From Nitrososphaerales archaeon (GTDB taxonomy: Archaea > Thermoproteota > Nitrososphaeria > Nitrososphaerales > JACPRH01), in assembly GCA_030754585.1 (NCBI GenBank), contig JASMAB010000004.1, positions 1 through 47,216 on the forward strand: 47,216 nt of DNA. The letters run 5' to 3'. The stretch's first letter is position 1, and each line of letters begins with the position of its first letter. This document shows, in pieces, positions 26,017 to 34,387 of the stretch. A program made the translations under genes and the position numbers. Under the pieces are notes generated by a model, which saw only the letters and a list, made by a program, of their open reading frames with translations, did no database searches and had not been told where the DNA came from.

Positions 26017-26937
26017 TTGATTGAAGTTGAAAATTTATCAAAGAGATACGATAAGATCAAAGTCATCTATGATCTCAACTTTAAAATTGAGAAAGGGGAG
26101 GTTGTAGTGTTGATTGGTCCTAATGGTGCAGGTAAATCTACATTACTGAAATGTATACTTGGATTAGTACGATATAATGGCAATATACTTGTGGATGGAT
26201 TAGATGTTAAGAAAAAAGGGAGAGAAATAAGGAGAAAGACTACCTACATTCCTCAACAGTTTATGTTGTACCCTAACCTAACTGTCATAGATAATTTGAA
26301 GTTTTATGCGGACATTAAAGGGATTGCAAAGAATGCTGTAAACCAAAGTATTGAAAAAAGTAAACTTGAACACTATGCAAACAAACCTGCCAAAAATCTT
26401 TCTGAAGGGTTACGCCAGAGGTTAATGCTTGCAATCACAGGGTTGGCAGATAGCCCTATCCTACTTTTTGATGAACCAACTGCAAATCTTGATTTAAAGA
26501 GGGTTTTGGAGTTTAAGGAGATGATAAAAGCAGAGTCAAAGAAGAAAAAAACTATTCTTCTTTCAACTCATCTGCTTAGTGATATAAATGAGATAGCTGA
26601 AAAAGTAATGGTGATGAATAAAGGAAGGCTTCTATTTATAGGGAATACAGATGAGTTACATAGAAAAATGAAGATGAAAACTACCATCACATTAACTATT
26701 CAAAAGAATTTGAATCCTAAGTCAATTGATAATGTTAAAGATCTTCTTCTCAAGTCTGGAGCTGAAAATGTATCCGTAAAAGATGAGTTCGTGATAGTTT
26801 CAACCGAATCCATAAGAAAGATTTCTGTTTTGAAAGCTATAGGAGAAATGGGATCGGCGATTAAAAATTTTAAGATATCTGAGCCGAATATGGAAGAGGC
26901 GTTTCTGAAGATTACTGGTGGAAGTGAGGAGTGGTGA
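26017..26937 (+). CDS. ABC transporter ATPase (exporter B)
   Basis: A 306-aa paralog of the ATPase at 21-22 kb. Walker A is GPNGAGKST, the Q-loop region YIPQQFMLYPN, Walker B ILLFDEPTANLD and the switch His is in LSTHLL. The C-terminal extension ends in SEPNMEEAFLKITG. The signature reads LSEGLRQR instead of LSGGQ-type, a Gly-to-Glu change in the third position. TTG start. It is coupled to the permease that follows. Substrate unknown. Confidence 0.9.
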   Translation: MIEVENLSKRYDKIKVIYDLNFKIEKGEVVVLIGPNGAGKSTLLKCILGLVRYNGNILVDGLDVKKKGREIRRKTTYIPQQFMLYPNLTVIDNLKFYADIKGIAKNAVNQSIEKSKLEHYANKPAKNLSEGLRQRLMLAITGLADSPILLFDEPTANLDLKRVLEFKEMIKAESKKKKTILLSTHLLSDINEIAEKVMVMNKGRLLFIGNTDELHRKMKMKTTITLTIQKNLNPKSIDNVKDLLLKSGAENVSVKDEFVIVSTESIRKISVLKAIGEMGSAIKNFKISEPNMEEAFLKITGGSEEW

Positions 26938-26941
26938 TGAG

Positions 26942-27775
26942 TTGCCGGTTTCATCTATCCTAGCAATAGCTAAGAAAGAGTTTAAAGAATCCATTAGTAA
27001 CAGATGGTTTCTGGTTCTATCCGTTATTTTCTTTTTACTTATCCTGCAGATCCCGTACATAGTACTGATGCTTTTGGGATTTTTTTCTTACTCCAATATT
27101 CCTGGAAAAACCGGGATATTTCTAGCACATGCTATATCTTTTGGTGGATTGATTACGTTAATTGTTGGCTCGTTAAGTATAGTTACTGAGAAGGAACAAG
27201 ATACTCTTTCATTTCTGCTAACCCAACCTATTAGGAAACTTGAAATTATTATTGGGAAATTCTTTGGGCTACTTCTAGTGATTTCTTTAATGATGGGCAT
27301 TGGGTTTGGGCTTGCAATGCTTCCATCAATTGGAGAAGAAGAAATAATCAGTATTGGATTTTTAAATTTTATTTACAGTATATTGGTTATGGTTGGTTCA
27401 GCATCAGTTATGATAGGGCTAGCTATAGCCATTTCAGTAATATCTGCAAGTAGAACGATGGCTGTCTCTTTAGCTTTATTTACTTGGTTATTCTTTACAC
27501 TAATCTATAGTAGTGGATTTTTAGGATATATGCTCATAACGGTGAATGAGACACAAGCCTATTTCTACTTCATATTTCTAAACCCAATTGAGATTTCTAA
27601 TACAATTATGCATCTAATATTAAATCCTATTTTATCTCCATCGCTTCCCGCACGCTTTATGGTAAATTACTTTGGAATTGGTGGGTCCTTCGTGCCTCTT
27701 GGCATAGGATTATTGATTTGGTCTGCGGCACCAATCGTATTTTCAATTATAGAATTTTATTCAAGAGAATATTAA
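26942..27775 (+). CDS. ABC-2 type permease (exporter B)
   Basis: A membrane protein with six predicted helices, closely parallel to exporter A's permease: the start AIAKKEFKESISNRWFLVLS and the conserved TEKEQDTLSFLLTQPIRKLEIIIGKF segment. The ORF track opens at GTG 26918 inside the ATPase gene. The TTG at 26942, 4 bp after the ATPase stop and preceded by GGTGATGAG, gives the usual N-terminus, so I chose it (277 aa). It ends 7 bp from the convergent cooC-like gene. Confidence 0.83.
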   Translation: MPVSSILAIAKKEFKESISNRWFLVLSVIFFLLILQIPYIVLMLLGFFSYSNIPGKTGIFLAHAISFGGLITLIVGSLSIVTEKEQDTLSFLLTQPIRKLEIIIGKFFGLLLVISLMMGIGFGLAMLPSIGEEEIISIGFLNFIYSILVMVGSASVMIGLAIAISVISASRTMAVSLALFTWLFFTLIYSSGFLGYMLITVNETQAYFYFIFLNPIEISNTIMHLILNPILSPSLPARFMVNYFGIGGSFVPLGIGLLIWSAAPIVFSIIEFYSREY

Positions 27776-27782
27776 TCGTAAT

Positions 27783-28580
27783 TTAGGTTGAAGGAAACTT
27801 CATTATTAAGGAGCTCTTTAGTGATTCTATAGCACTAACTACGGGTGAATCAGGAGCAAAATCTATAGGCGCTACTCTTGCCATATCTGCCTGCTCAATT
27901 GATTCATCGTAGGGAATTGTCGCCAGAAGAGGTATTCTCAATTCAGCTGAAACCTTTTTTAGAAAAACATGTTCTGAATTATTTTTCATCTTATTGCCTA
28001 CAATAAGTAGTGACTTTACACCTAATTCTTTGGAGAGATCCTTAATTCTTCGTGCTGTATCAATGGATTGCATTCTAGGTTCTACTACACAAAGCATTGC
28101 GTCTACACCTCTCACAGTACCTCTTCCAAGATGTTCAAGTCCGGCTTCCATATCCATAACTACAGCTTCTTTTGCTGATACCATTAGATGTCTAACAAGT
28201 GCTTTAGCCAACGAGTTTGTAGGGCACATGCATCCAGCGCCAGCTGCTCTTACAGTTCCCATTACCAGAAGCCTGATTCCATCTGGACCGGCTATTCCAT
28301 ACTTCTCAGCTATATCGTTAACGGTTGGATTTAGGCTGAATACTCCGCCTGACGAGCCTGGGGTTACACCTGTCCGTTCTGCTATAAGCGAATGGTTTTC
28401 CGATAAAGGTGTTATTTTAGAAGCGATATTAGATGATATTCCAAGAGAGTAAGCAAGATTCATTGAGGGGTCTACATCTATTGCTAATGTCTTGTAGCCT
28501 TCTCTGCCTAATTGTCTAGCAAGCGTTCCAGTAATACTAGTCTTCCCTACACCTCCTTTGCCTACTACCGCTAATTTCAC
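27783..28580 (-). CDS. CooC-type nickel-insertion ATPase (copy 1)
   Basis: A 265-aa deviant-Walker-A ATPase (VVGKGGVGKTS at the N-terminus) of the MinD/CooC group. CooC uses ATP to help insert nickel into carbon-monoxide dehydrogenase. Characteristic segments: AIDVDPSMNLAYSLGI, the metal-site Cys motif AGCMCPTN (about 116; CooC has CxC at the dimer interface) and VMDMEAGLEHLGRGT. It overlaps the upstream paralog by 4 bp. No CO dehydrogenase gene lies in the window. Confidence 0.83.
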   Translation of the reverse strand: MKLAVVGKGGVGKTSITGTLARQLGREGYKTLAIDVDPSMNLAYSLGISSNIASKITPLSENHSLIAERTGVTPGSSGGVFSLNPTVNDIAEKYGIAGPDGIRLLVMGTVRAAGAGCMCPTNSLAKALVRHLMVSAKEAVVMDMEAGLEHLGRGTVRGVDAMLCVVEPRMQSIDTARRIKDLSKELGVKSLLIVGNKMKNNSEHVFLKKVSAELRIPLLATIPYDESIEQADMARVAPIDFAPDSPVVSAIESLKSSLIMKFPST

Positions 28581-29362
28581 CTAGAGATTTCACCTTTGGG
28601 AACCTCAGGTATTTCGAGTTTCTTTATGAGTTCAGTAACGCCTTTCAATGCTAATGATGATGCAGGAAGATCTGGAATGGGTTTACCATTTAAATCGAAT
28701 TCTTGAACCAATGGATCTTCAGGGATTACAGCAATGCATTCTAATCCCGAAGTTTTTTCTAGATCCTTTACTTTATCCACAAATCTAGGAGGGAGTCTAT
28801 TTACCACTAGGTAGGCTTTGCGAATATTTGTGTTGAGAGTTTTGATTAGTTCCTGAATTCGTTTGGCAGTTAATACACCTTTAGCAGTTGGGTCAGTTAC
28901 AACTAGCAGTATATCGATATCCCTGGTTGTTCGCCTACTAAAATGTTCAAGTCCAGCTTCTGTGTCCAATATCATTAGTGGATATTTATCTGAAAGATCA
29001 TCCACCATTTTTCGAAGAAGATTGTTTACGTAACAATAGCATCCTGGACCTTCAGCATTTCCCATAATAATAATATCGAAGCCATCGAACTCTTCTACGG
29101 AGCTTTGGAATAGATAGTTGAAGTAATCCTCTTTTCTTTGATATGGTCCTAGTTTATCTTTATTCTTGAGCAACATTTCACGTGCTTTTCCAACTGACAT
29201 TGTAGCATCAACTCCTAGAGCTTCATTCAGATTGGAATTGGGATCAGAGTCAATACCAAGTATTGGTTGTCCTCCATAGTTTTTTAAAAGATGCACAAGC
29301 AAAGCTGACACCGTAGTTTTCCCTGTACCACCTTTTCCTGATATCGCTATACTGAATGTCAT
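28577..29362 (-). CDS. CooC-type nickel-insertion ATPase (copy 2)
   Basis: A 261-aa paralog of the preceding entry. The Walker A is ISGKGGTGKTT. GIDSDPNSNLNEALGV, the CxC metal motif GPGCYCYVNN (about 107) and LDTEAGLEHFSRRT follow in the same order. Two CooC proteins in tandem with a CooT-like gene upstream indicate a dedicated nickel delivery operon in the order cooT, cooC2, cooC1. The gap to cooT is 40 bp. Confidence 0.83.
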   Translation of the reverse strand: MTFSIAISGKGGTGKTTVSALLVHLLKNYGGQPILGIDSDPNSNLNEALGVDATMSVGKAREMLLKNKDKLGPYQRKEDYFNYLFQSSVEEFDGFDIIIMGNAEGPGCYCYVNNLLRKMVDDLSDKYPLMILDTEAGLEHFSRRTTRDIDILLVVTDPTAKGVLTAKRIQELIKTLNTNIRKAYLVVNRLPPRFVDKVKDLEKTSGLECIAVIPEDPLVQEFDLNGKPIPDLPASSLALKGVTELIKKLEIPEVPKGEISR

Positions 29363-29402
29363 TTTTTATATATCTCTCCTTAAAAATTTAGATTCATTAT
29401 TG

Positions 29403-29612
29403 CTAATGATGATCAGAATGAATGGTGTGATGAAGCACTAATCGTTCAGCCTCCACATCCACTTCAATAATATCTACATTATCAATAGTTACTTGGTTAC
29501 CTAGTATTGTTTTTAGGACTACTGAACCCCCAGTGTTTTTTGCGTATACTATATCTTCAGCCACTGTTTCCTCTTTATTCTCATTCTTTAAATAGACTTT
29601 AAATTCGCACAT
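29403..29612 (-). CDS. CooT-like small nickel-binding protein
   Basis: A 69-aa protein starting MCEFKVYLKN, as in the CooT family, where the N-terminal Cys binds nickel. The beta-strand pattern through ILGNQVTIDNVDIIEVD fits the small SH3-like fold. The C-terminus is a His-rich tail (HHTIHSDHH) that could bind more metal. It is the first gene of the operon with two CooC ATPases and supports their assignment to nickel handling. The ATG start is fixed by the conserved MC pair. Confidence 0.78.
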   Translation of the reverse strand: MCEFKVYLKNENKEETVAEDIVYAKNTGGSVVLKTILGNQVTIDNVDIIEVDVEAERLVLHHTIHSDHH

Positions 29613-29659
29613 ATGAATTCATTTCCATATTATTATATAAAATTGAAATATTTATAGAT
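29613..29659. promoter_or_regulatory. divergent promoter region between cooT and malF-type gene
   Basis: Only 47 bp separate the two ATG starts. The centre, ATTATTATATAAAA (about 29629-29642), holds TATA-like sequence on both strands, about 23 bp from each start. Both transcripts would be leaderless or nearly so, and the two operons may compete for or share regulation. Confidence 0.5.
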
Positions 29660-30583
29660 ATGGTAAAAGCATTATTCATTTCGGTTATAGAAGGGTTGAA
29701 TGTTAAACGATTACCATATCTATTTATTATTCCTACAATAGTAGTACTTTTACTGGTTGAAGGCTACCCAATCGTTTATTCTATTTATCTGAGTTTAACT
29801 GAATTCAATCCCGCAACTTCTGAACCTGTATTCATTGGATTGGACAATTATGTGAGAATGGTATCTGATGGAAACTTCTGGATATCTCTTAGAGTTACAT
29901 TACTCTATGTCTTTGGATCAGTGAGCTTAGCTTTTATTTTGGGGTTATCTTTTGCTGTACTTCTCTTTAGAGATTTTGAGTATAGAAAGCGTCTTCAAAC
30001 TGTTTTAATTCTACCTCTTGCTATTTCACCTTTGATAGCTGGGGTCTTCTTTTCACCGGCGGCGATATGGGATGATATCAATGTAGTTCTGAAATTTGTT
30101 CTAGGGCTTCCCATGGTAGATGTACGCAATGCCAATTTTGCTTTCTCATTGATAATTGTAGCTGATGCGTGGCTTTGGGCACCACTTTTTATGCTTGTAT
30201 TTCTGAGCGTACTGCAATCTATTTCCAAGGAGACCTTTGAAGCAGCAGAAATTCATGGAGCATCTTCATTTCAGATTTTTAAACGTGTAACGTTTCCTCT
30301 AATAATTCGGTCACCGGTTACTTTCGTTATAATCACGATCAGAACCATTGATGCATTCAGATCCTTTGAGATACCATTCACTTGGTCAGGATGGATTGGA
30401 GCTGAAAGTCTTGGTTCACCAATAGACACATTGAGTCTATTCATGTATAAGCTGTTACTCTTTCCAACATACGGTACTCCGTTTTCGTATATTGCAACAA
30501 TTGCACTCACGATGTTGGGAATAAGCCTAGCAATAACGGCAGTTCTCATAAAGTTTAGCAACAGTCTCTGGGAGAAGAATTAA
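29660..30583 (+). CDS. MalF-type sugar ABC permease (system 1)
   Basis: A 307-aa inner-membrane permease with about six helices. The EAA loop that contacts the ATPase is visible (EAAEIHGASSFQIFKRVTFP, about 194-213). It is the first gene of system 1, followed after 3 bp by the MalG-type partner. It belongs to the binding-protein-dependent carbohydrate importers (CUT1). ATG start directly after a TATA-containing gap. Confidence 0.9.
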   Translation: MVKALFISVIEGLNVKRLPYLFIIPTIVVLLLVEGYPIVYSIYLSLTEFNPATSEPVFIGLDNYVRMVSDGNFWISLRVTLLYVFGSVSLAFILGLSFAVLLFRDFEYRKRLQTVLILPLAISPLIAGVFFSPAAIWDDINVVLKFVLGLPMVDVRNANFAFSLIIVADAWLWAPLFMLVFLSVLQSISKETFEAAEIHGASSFQIFKRVTFPLIIRSPVTFVIITIRTIDAFRSFEIPFTWSGWIGAESLGSPIDTLSLFMYKLLLFPTYGTPFSYIATIALTMLGISLAITAVLIKFSNSLWEKN

Positions 30584-30586
30584 ACA

Positions 30587-31462
30587 ATGGGTGAAGGATT
30601 TGCACAAACCCTGAAGAAAGGTAGACGATACATTGTTTACATTGTAATACTACTCTGGATACTTTGGCCTATCGCAATCATGATACTTGAGAGCTTCCGT
30701 ATTGACTTAAGCCCATTACTTGCAGGGAGAGGGGTACAATGGGTTGGAGGAGTTCCTTTCTATAGCGGTGGTTTCCGTCCCAGTACAATCAATTATTTTG
30801 AAGCTTTTTCATTCGTCGCATTTCCTAGATTGGTCGTTAATAGCACCATTATTGCTCTAACAAGTGTGATATCATGTATCTTAATAGGCACTCCTGCAGC
30901 TTATGCGCTTGCTCGGTTCACGTTCAGAGGAAAGAGCTTGCTACAATTTTCATTAATGGCTTTGAGAACGATCTCGCCTTTTGCAGTAATAGTGCCCTTC
31001 TATTGGATTTATGGACAGTTGAATCTCTGGAATACATATTATGGTATGATGGTTGTTTATTGGGTGATAAATCTCCCTGTTGTTGTTTGGATGATGCGTG
31101 GTTTCTTTAATGACATACCTAAGAATATTTGGGAGGCTGCAACTGTTTACGGAGCATCTGAATTTAAAATATTTCGAAAAATTGCTCTGCCGTTGGTGGT
31201 ACCAGGCTTGATCGCTACAATAATATTCGCCTTTGTACTAACATGGAATGAATTCCTTTTTTCGTCTATCTTAACTGGTCCAGATACTGGAACGGTTACC
31301 AAAGGAATATGGTTCGGGATGGGGGAGGCTGGTGGGTTTAAAATAGTGGAATGGGACGATATCAATACAGGTGGAGTATTGGCTTTTCTACCGGCGGTGG
31401 CATTAATCTTGGTTATCAGGAGGTATCTTGTTCATGGCTTCACTATGGGTTCATATCGCTAA
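30587..31462 (+). CDS. MalG-type sugar ABC permease (system 1)
   Basis: A 291-aa permease, the partner of the preceding gene. The EAA loop is EAATVYGASEFKIFRKIALP (about 185-204), and FAFVLTWNEFLFSSIL and the final RRYLVHGFTMG are typical of MalG/UgpE proteins. Its last 20 bp overlap, in antisense, the end of the convergent ATPase gene. Confidence 0.9.
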   Translation: MGEGFAQTLKKGRRYIVYIVILLWILWPIAIMILESFRIDLSPLLAGRGVQWVGGVPFYSGGFRPSTINYFEAFSFVAFPRLVVNSTIIALTSVISCILIGTPAAYALARFTFRGKSLLQFSLMALRTISPFAVIVPFYWIYGQLNLWNTYYGMMVVYWVINLPVVVWMMRGFFNDIPKNIWEAATVYGASEFKIFRKIALPLVVPGLIATIIFAFVLTWNEFLFSSILTGPDTGTVTKGIWFGMGEAGGFKIVEWDDINTGGVLAFLPAVALILVIRRYLVHGFTMGSYR

Positions 31463-32552
31463 TTAATTCAGAATTGTTCGTTCCTAAGAATATATGGGAT
31501 CTATCCCATTCAAATGAGATATACACTTGGTCACCGACCTCAATCTTAAACCCAGGTTTTGTTTTTGCCCTTATTATTGTGTCAACAACTTTCAACGAAA
31601 CTATAAGACTGTCGCCCGTAGGCTCTAGAAGATGAACTTTAGCTTCACAAAAGAGCCCAGATTTTTGGGTTTTACTTATCTCAATATCTTCCGGTCGAAC
31701 TCCTAGAGTAAATTGAGTTCCATCCTTTTGATCTTTTAATTTTTTCATAATATTCAAAGGAGATTGTGGAGTAAAACATGATGCTGCGATAGCTCTAATC
31801 CCCTTCTTATCAATAAGCTTGCAACTAAAGAGATTCATAGGCAGATTCCCTACAAAACTTGCAGACCAGATATCTCTAGGATGCTCATAAATCTGTTCAG
31901 GCGAACCTATCTGGATTAACTTTCCATGCCTCATAAGTGTGATTCTATTTGACATTGTCATAGCTTCAGTCTGATCATGAGTTACAAAGAGAAGAGTAGT
32001 CTTTATATCTCGCTGGAGCTCCTTCAACTCAGCCCGCAGATATGCTCGGGTTTTTGCATCTACATTTGATAGAGGCTCATCCATTAATAATACATCAGGT
32101 TTTCTCACAATTGCTCTTCCTACAGCAACACGTTGTTGTTCACCACCACTCAACGCTTTTGGTTTACGTTCTAAGAGATGTGACAATTGTAGAAGATCTG
32201 CAACTTCTTTGACTCTTTCATTAGTTTTCTCTTCAGGATTTTTTCGGACAACAAGAGGAAATCCTATGTTTTCAGCAACAGTCATATGCGGGAAAAGAGC
32301 ATAGCTCTGAAAGACCATAGCCACATTTCTATCTCTCGGAGGTACTTCATTGACCACCTTATCGTTAAAGAGAATTCGCCCCTCTGAGACAGGTTCTAAC
32401 CCAGCTATTAATCGAAGCAAAGTGGTTTTTCCGCAGCCTGAAGGACCAAGTATAGACATGAATTCTTCATTGTTTACCTCCAAGTTGAATTTATCAACAG
32501 CTGTTGTTCCGTTGAAGTGTTTACTGACGCCATCAAGAACAACCTTAACCAT
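31443..32552 (-). CDS. MalK/UgpC-type ABC ATPase (system 1)
   Basis: A 369-aa sugar-importer ATPase. Walker A is GPSGCGKTT, the Q loop VFQSYALFPHM, the signature LSGGEQQR, Walker B VLLMDEPLSNVD, the switch His is in VTHDQTEAM, and a C-terminal OB/TOBE domain with LGVRPEDIEIS is present. The usual MalK signature LSGGQ is LSGGE, a common archaeal variant. It is encoded on the strand opposite to its likely permeases and overlaps the MalG gene by 20 bp. A cupredoxin-fold protein is encoded 57 bp upstream on the same strand. Confidence 0.93.
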   Translation of the reverse strand: MVKVVLDGVSKHFNGTTAVDKFNLEVNNEEFMSILGPSGCGKTTLLRLIAGLEPVSEGRILFNDKVVNEVPPRDRNVAMVFQSYALFPHMTVAENIGFPLVVRKNPEEKTNERVKEVADLLQLSHLLERKPKALSGGEQQRVAVGRAIVRKPDVLLMDEPLSNVDAKTRAYLRAELKELQRDIKTTLLFVTHDQTEAMTMSNRITLMRHGKLIQIGSPEQIYEHPRDIWSASFVGNLPMNLFSCKLIDKKGIRAIAASCFTPQSPLNIMKKLKDQKDGTQFTLGVRPEDIEISKTQKSGLFCEAKVHLLEPTGDSLIVSLKVVDTIIRAKTKPGFKIEVGDQVYISFEWDRSHIFLGTNNSELISDMNP

Positions 32553-32609
32553 TTATCCAATACTTCCTATTTTTTATCATAAGAATACATAATATAGAAA
32601 TACTGCATT

Positions 32610-33068
32610 TTATGGTTTTACGATAACTACACCCCTTTCAACGGAGTGATCTACTAACTGGTTGATAGTTTCCCCACGGAAATCAACGTAGGTGTATGTT
32701 TCCTCGGGGCGTACATCTCTGAAAACGAATGTTCCAGCTTTTGTGGGTGTGAACTCTATGGAGGTAGATTCGAATGGAGCGATAGACTCGGTTTCAATAT
32801 TCAATTCAGGTATTGAGAATTGGTGCGATTCTATATCATCATTATTCACAAAAACGAGTGTAACAGGTACACCCACAGTGAATATGAGAGTATCAGGCTC
32901 CATGCTTCGCTGCTCATTTTGAAGCATTATTCCTCCTTCAACTGGCGGATTTGTTGTTATCAGCCGGACAATAACAGCTGTATTTGAGCCTCCAAAGAAG
33001 AAGTATCCTACACTTAAAGCCATAATTATAGTAACAACAGCTGCAATTATCTGTATTTTTTTATCCAA
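32610..33068 (-). CDS. membrane-anchored cupredoxin-fold protein, copper site incomplete
   Basis: A 152-aa protein with an N-terminal anchor (about 6-26) and one cupredoxin-like domain. The segment DDIESHQFSIPELNIETESI resembles the His-bearing strand of cytochrome-oxidase subunit II-like domains. The Cys-containing metal loop (C-x3-C-x3-H) expected after the GTFVF strand is absent: the loop FRDVRPEETYTYVDF has no Cys. A His remains near the end (VDHSVERGV). It probably does not form a CuA centre. It is a paralog of the 33540-34214 product and sits upstream of the malK-type ATPase gene. Confidence 0.65.
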   Translation of the reverse strand: MDKKIQIIAAVVTIIMALSVGYFFFGGSNTAVIVRLITTNPPVEGGIMLQNEQRSMEPDTLIFTVGVPVTLVFVNNDDIESHQFSIPELNIETESIAPFESTSIEFTPTKAGTFVFRDVRPEETYTYVDFRGETINQLVDHSVERGVVIVKP

Positions 33069-33250
33069 AGTTAAAGGATGTATGAATACTGTGTGTAAAT
33101 AATTCTTTCGCTTGTTGAAAGTGAATTATTCTTCTGAATATACTTAGACTTTTATGAGTTTTAAGGCTCTTTAGTGTTGAAAAGATGAGTGTGTATTCCA
33201 ATAATGTGTAGAACTATTGATTAGCTATTGCGATCCTTGGGGAAAAATGT

Positions 33251-33275
33251 GGTGTAGGAATGTGGATCCTACACC
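33251..33275. repeat. 9-bp perfect inverted repeat (hairpin)
   Basis: GGTGTAGGA and TCCTACACC flank a 7-nt loop and form the strongest hairpin in the 471-bp gap 33069-33539. A C-rich then G-rich stretch (CCCCCCAGGGG) follows at once. It may be a structured leader, terminator or small RNA element. No tRNA-like or known riboswitch fold was recognised. Confidence 0.55.
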
Positions 33276-33400
33276 CCCCAGGGGAATTTATGGATGTTCT
33301 GGGCAAGACTTCCACAATTTTAACATTACCGCATTTGGTCAATGAACAAATTGAATATATACGGGTCCCCTAAGTAAGATAATATTAACTCCCTGCATAT

Positions 33401-33429
33401 AATGATTTTCGCTAGCGAATATTTTCATT
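33401..33429. repeat. dyad-symmetric site with TTCGCTAGCGAA core
   Basis: The 12-bp core at 33408-33419 is a perfect palindrome. Outer AATGA and TCATT arms extend the symmetry imperfectly. It lies in the same 471-bp gap, between the 3' end of the long cupredoxin-like gene and the start of the shorter one. A regulator-binding site is the natural guess. The rest of the gap holds no gene that I can support. Confidence 0.45.
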
Positions 33430-33539
33430 ATAAAAATATGGCTGTACGCTCTAATCCAAGTAATATCAGAAGCTAGCAAGAATGACTACAATACTTTACA
33501 TTTCCAGTAATAGAATTCTTAGATTTTTTTAGAAGACTT

Positions 33540-34214
33540 CTACTCGCCTACAACTATTATTCCTGATTCGATGCAGGAAGGCGATAATGATTCTTCAAAC
33601 TCTTCTACTGCTTCTTCTAATATTATAGATAATTCCAAGACAGAGTCCATTGTTGATACGTCCTCCAATTCCTTTATTACTTCTATAATATCATCAGGTG
33701 CTACTACTTCATATTGTATCATCAATCCGCTAAGTTGAGTTACCACACTTTTTACTTCATCGATAGTTTTTGCCTCTATCAATTTTTCCGTTTCTCTTTC
33801 TAGGTTGAATGAGAGGTCTCTCCTCGATACTTCTTCTGGTGGAGCCTTTTCGCAACCTAATAATGATTCTGGAGTGTTGAATAAGAATTCTCCTACCTCA
33901 TCGAACTTAATGTTTATGGTTATCTGTTGATTAACAGGAGGTATTGGGTCGGTTAATATTTCAAGATCTGGAATTGAGAGTCTATGCTCGAATTCATCAT
34001 CCCCGTTTACTATTGTCAACTTTACATTGTCGCCTTTCTTTACATTGATTTCTTGTGGAATCCATGCTTCTTCACCTTCACTGACTTCTGATAGTGTCAG
34101 TGTAATTTCTTTGCTTGTGGTTTCTTGGTTTCCATTCGAGAAGTAAGTGAATCCTAAAATGGTGATAAGAATAGCGATAGATACAACAATAAGAGCGGTT
34201 GTTCTGGAATTCAA
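33540..34214 (-). CDS. cupredoxin-fold protein with helical insertion in the metal loop
   Basis: The ORF track starts at 34262, but that extension contains a TATA-like run (TTTTTATATATATC); the TTG at 34212-34214, preceded by AGGGGGAATT, gives a standard N-terminal anchor, so I start there (224 aa). A cupredoxin-like domain follows: DDEFEHRLSIPDLEI with H77, then GEFLFNTPESLLGC with C121. At the point where the second Cys of a C-x3-C loop would follow, about 92 mostly helical, charged residues intervene before SPSCIESGIIVV (C214) resumes the last strand. It is a paralog of the 32610-33068 product. Copper binding is uncertain. Confidence 0.62.
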   Translation of the reverse strand: MNSRTTALIVVSIAILITILGFTYFSNGNQETTSKEITLTLSEVSEGEEAWIPQEINVKKGDNVKLTIVNGDDEFEHRLSIPDLEILTDPIPPVNQQITINIKFDEVGEFLFNTPESLLGCEKAPPEEVSRRDLSFNLERETEKLIEAKTIDEVKSVVTQLSGLMIQYEVVAPDDIIEVIKELEDVSTMDSVLELSIILEEAVEEFEESLSPSCIESGIIVVGE

Positions 34215-34354
34215 TTCGTCAATTCCCCCTCTTTTGATATATATAAAAATATATTCATTCATCCAGCTATTTCATATAATTGTAATATGAAGGGTGAAAA
34301 AGTATGTGAACTCTTCAATTAAGAATAAATGAATTATTCCATTTATTCAAAAAG

Positions 34355-34364
34355 TTTAATTAAT
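34355..34364 (+). promoter_or_regulatory. TATA box for malK-type gene of system 2
   Basis: TTTAATTAAT lies about 28 bp before the TTG start at 34388, so the mRNA would begin at or within a few bases of the start codon (leaderless). Confidence 0.4.
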
Positions 34365-34387
34365 CACAGAAAGGTAGCCAAATTAAA

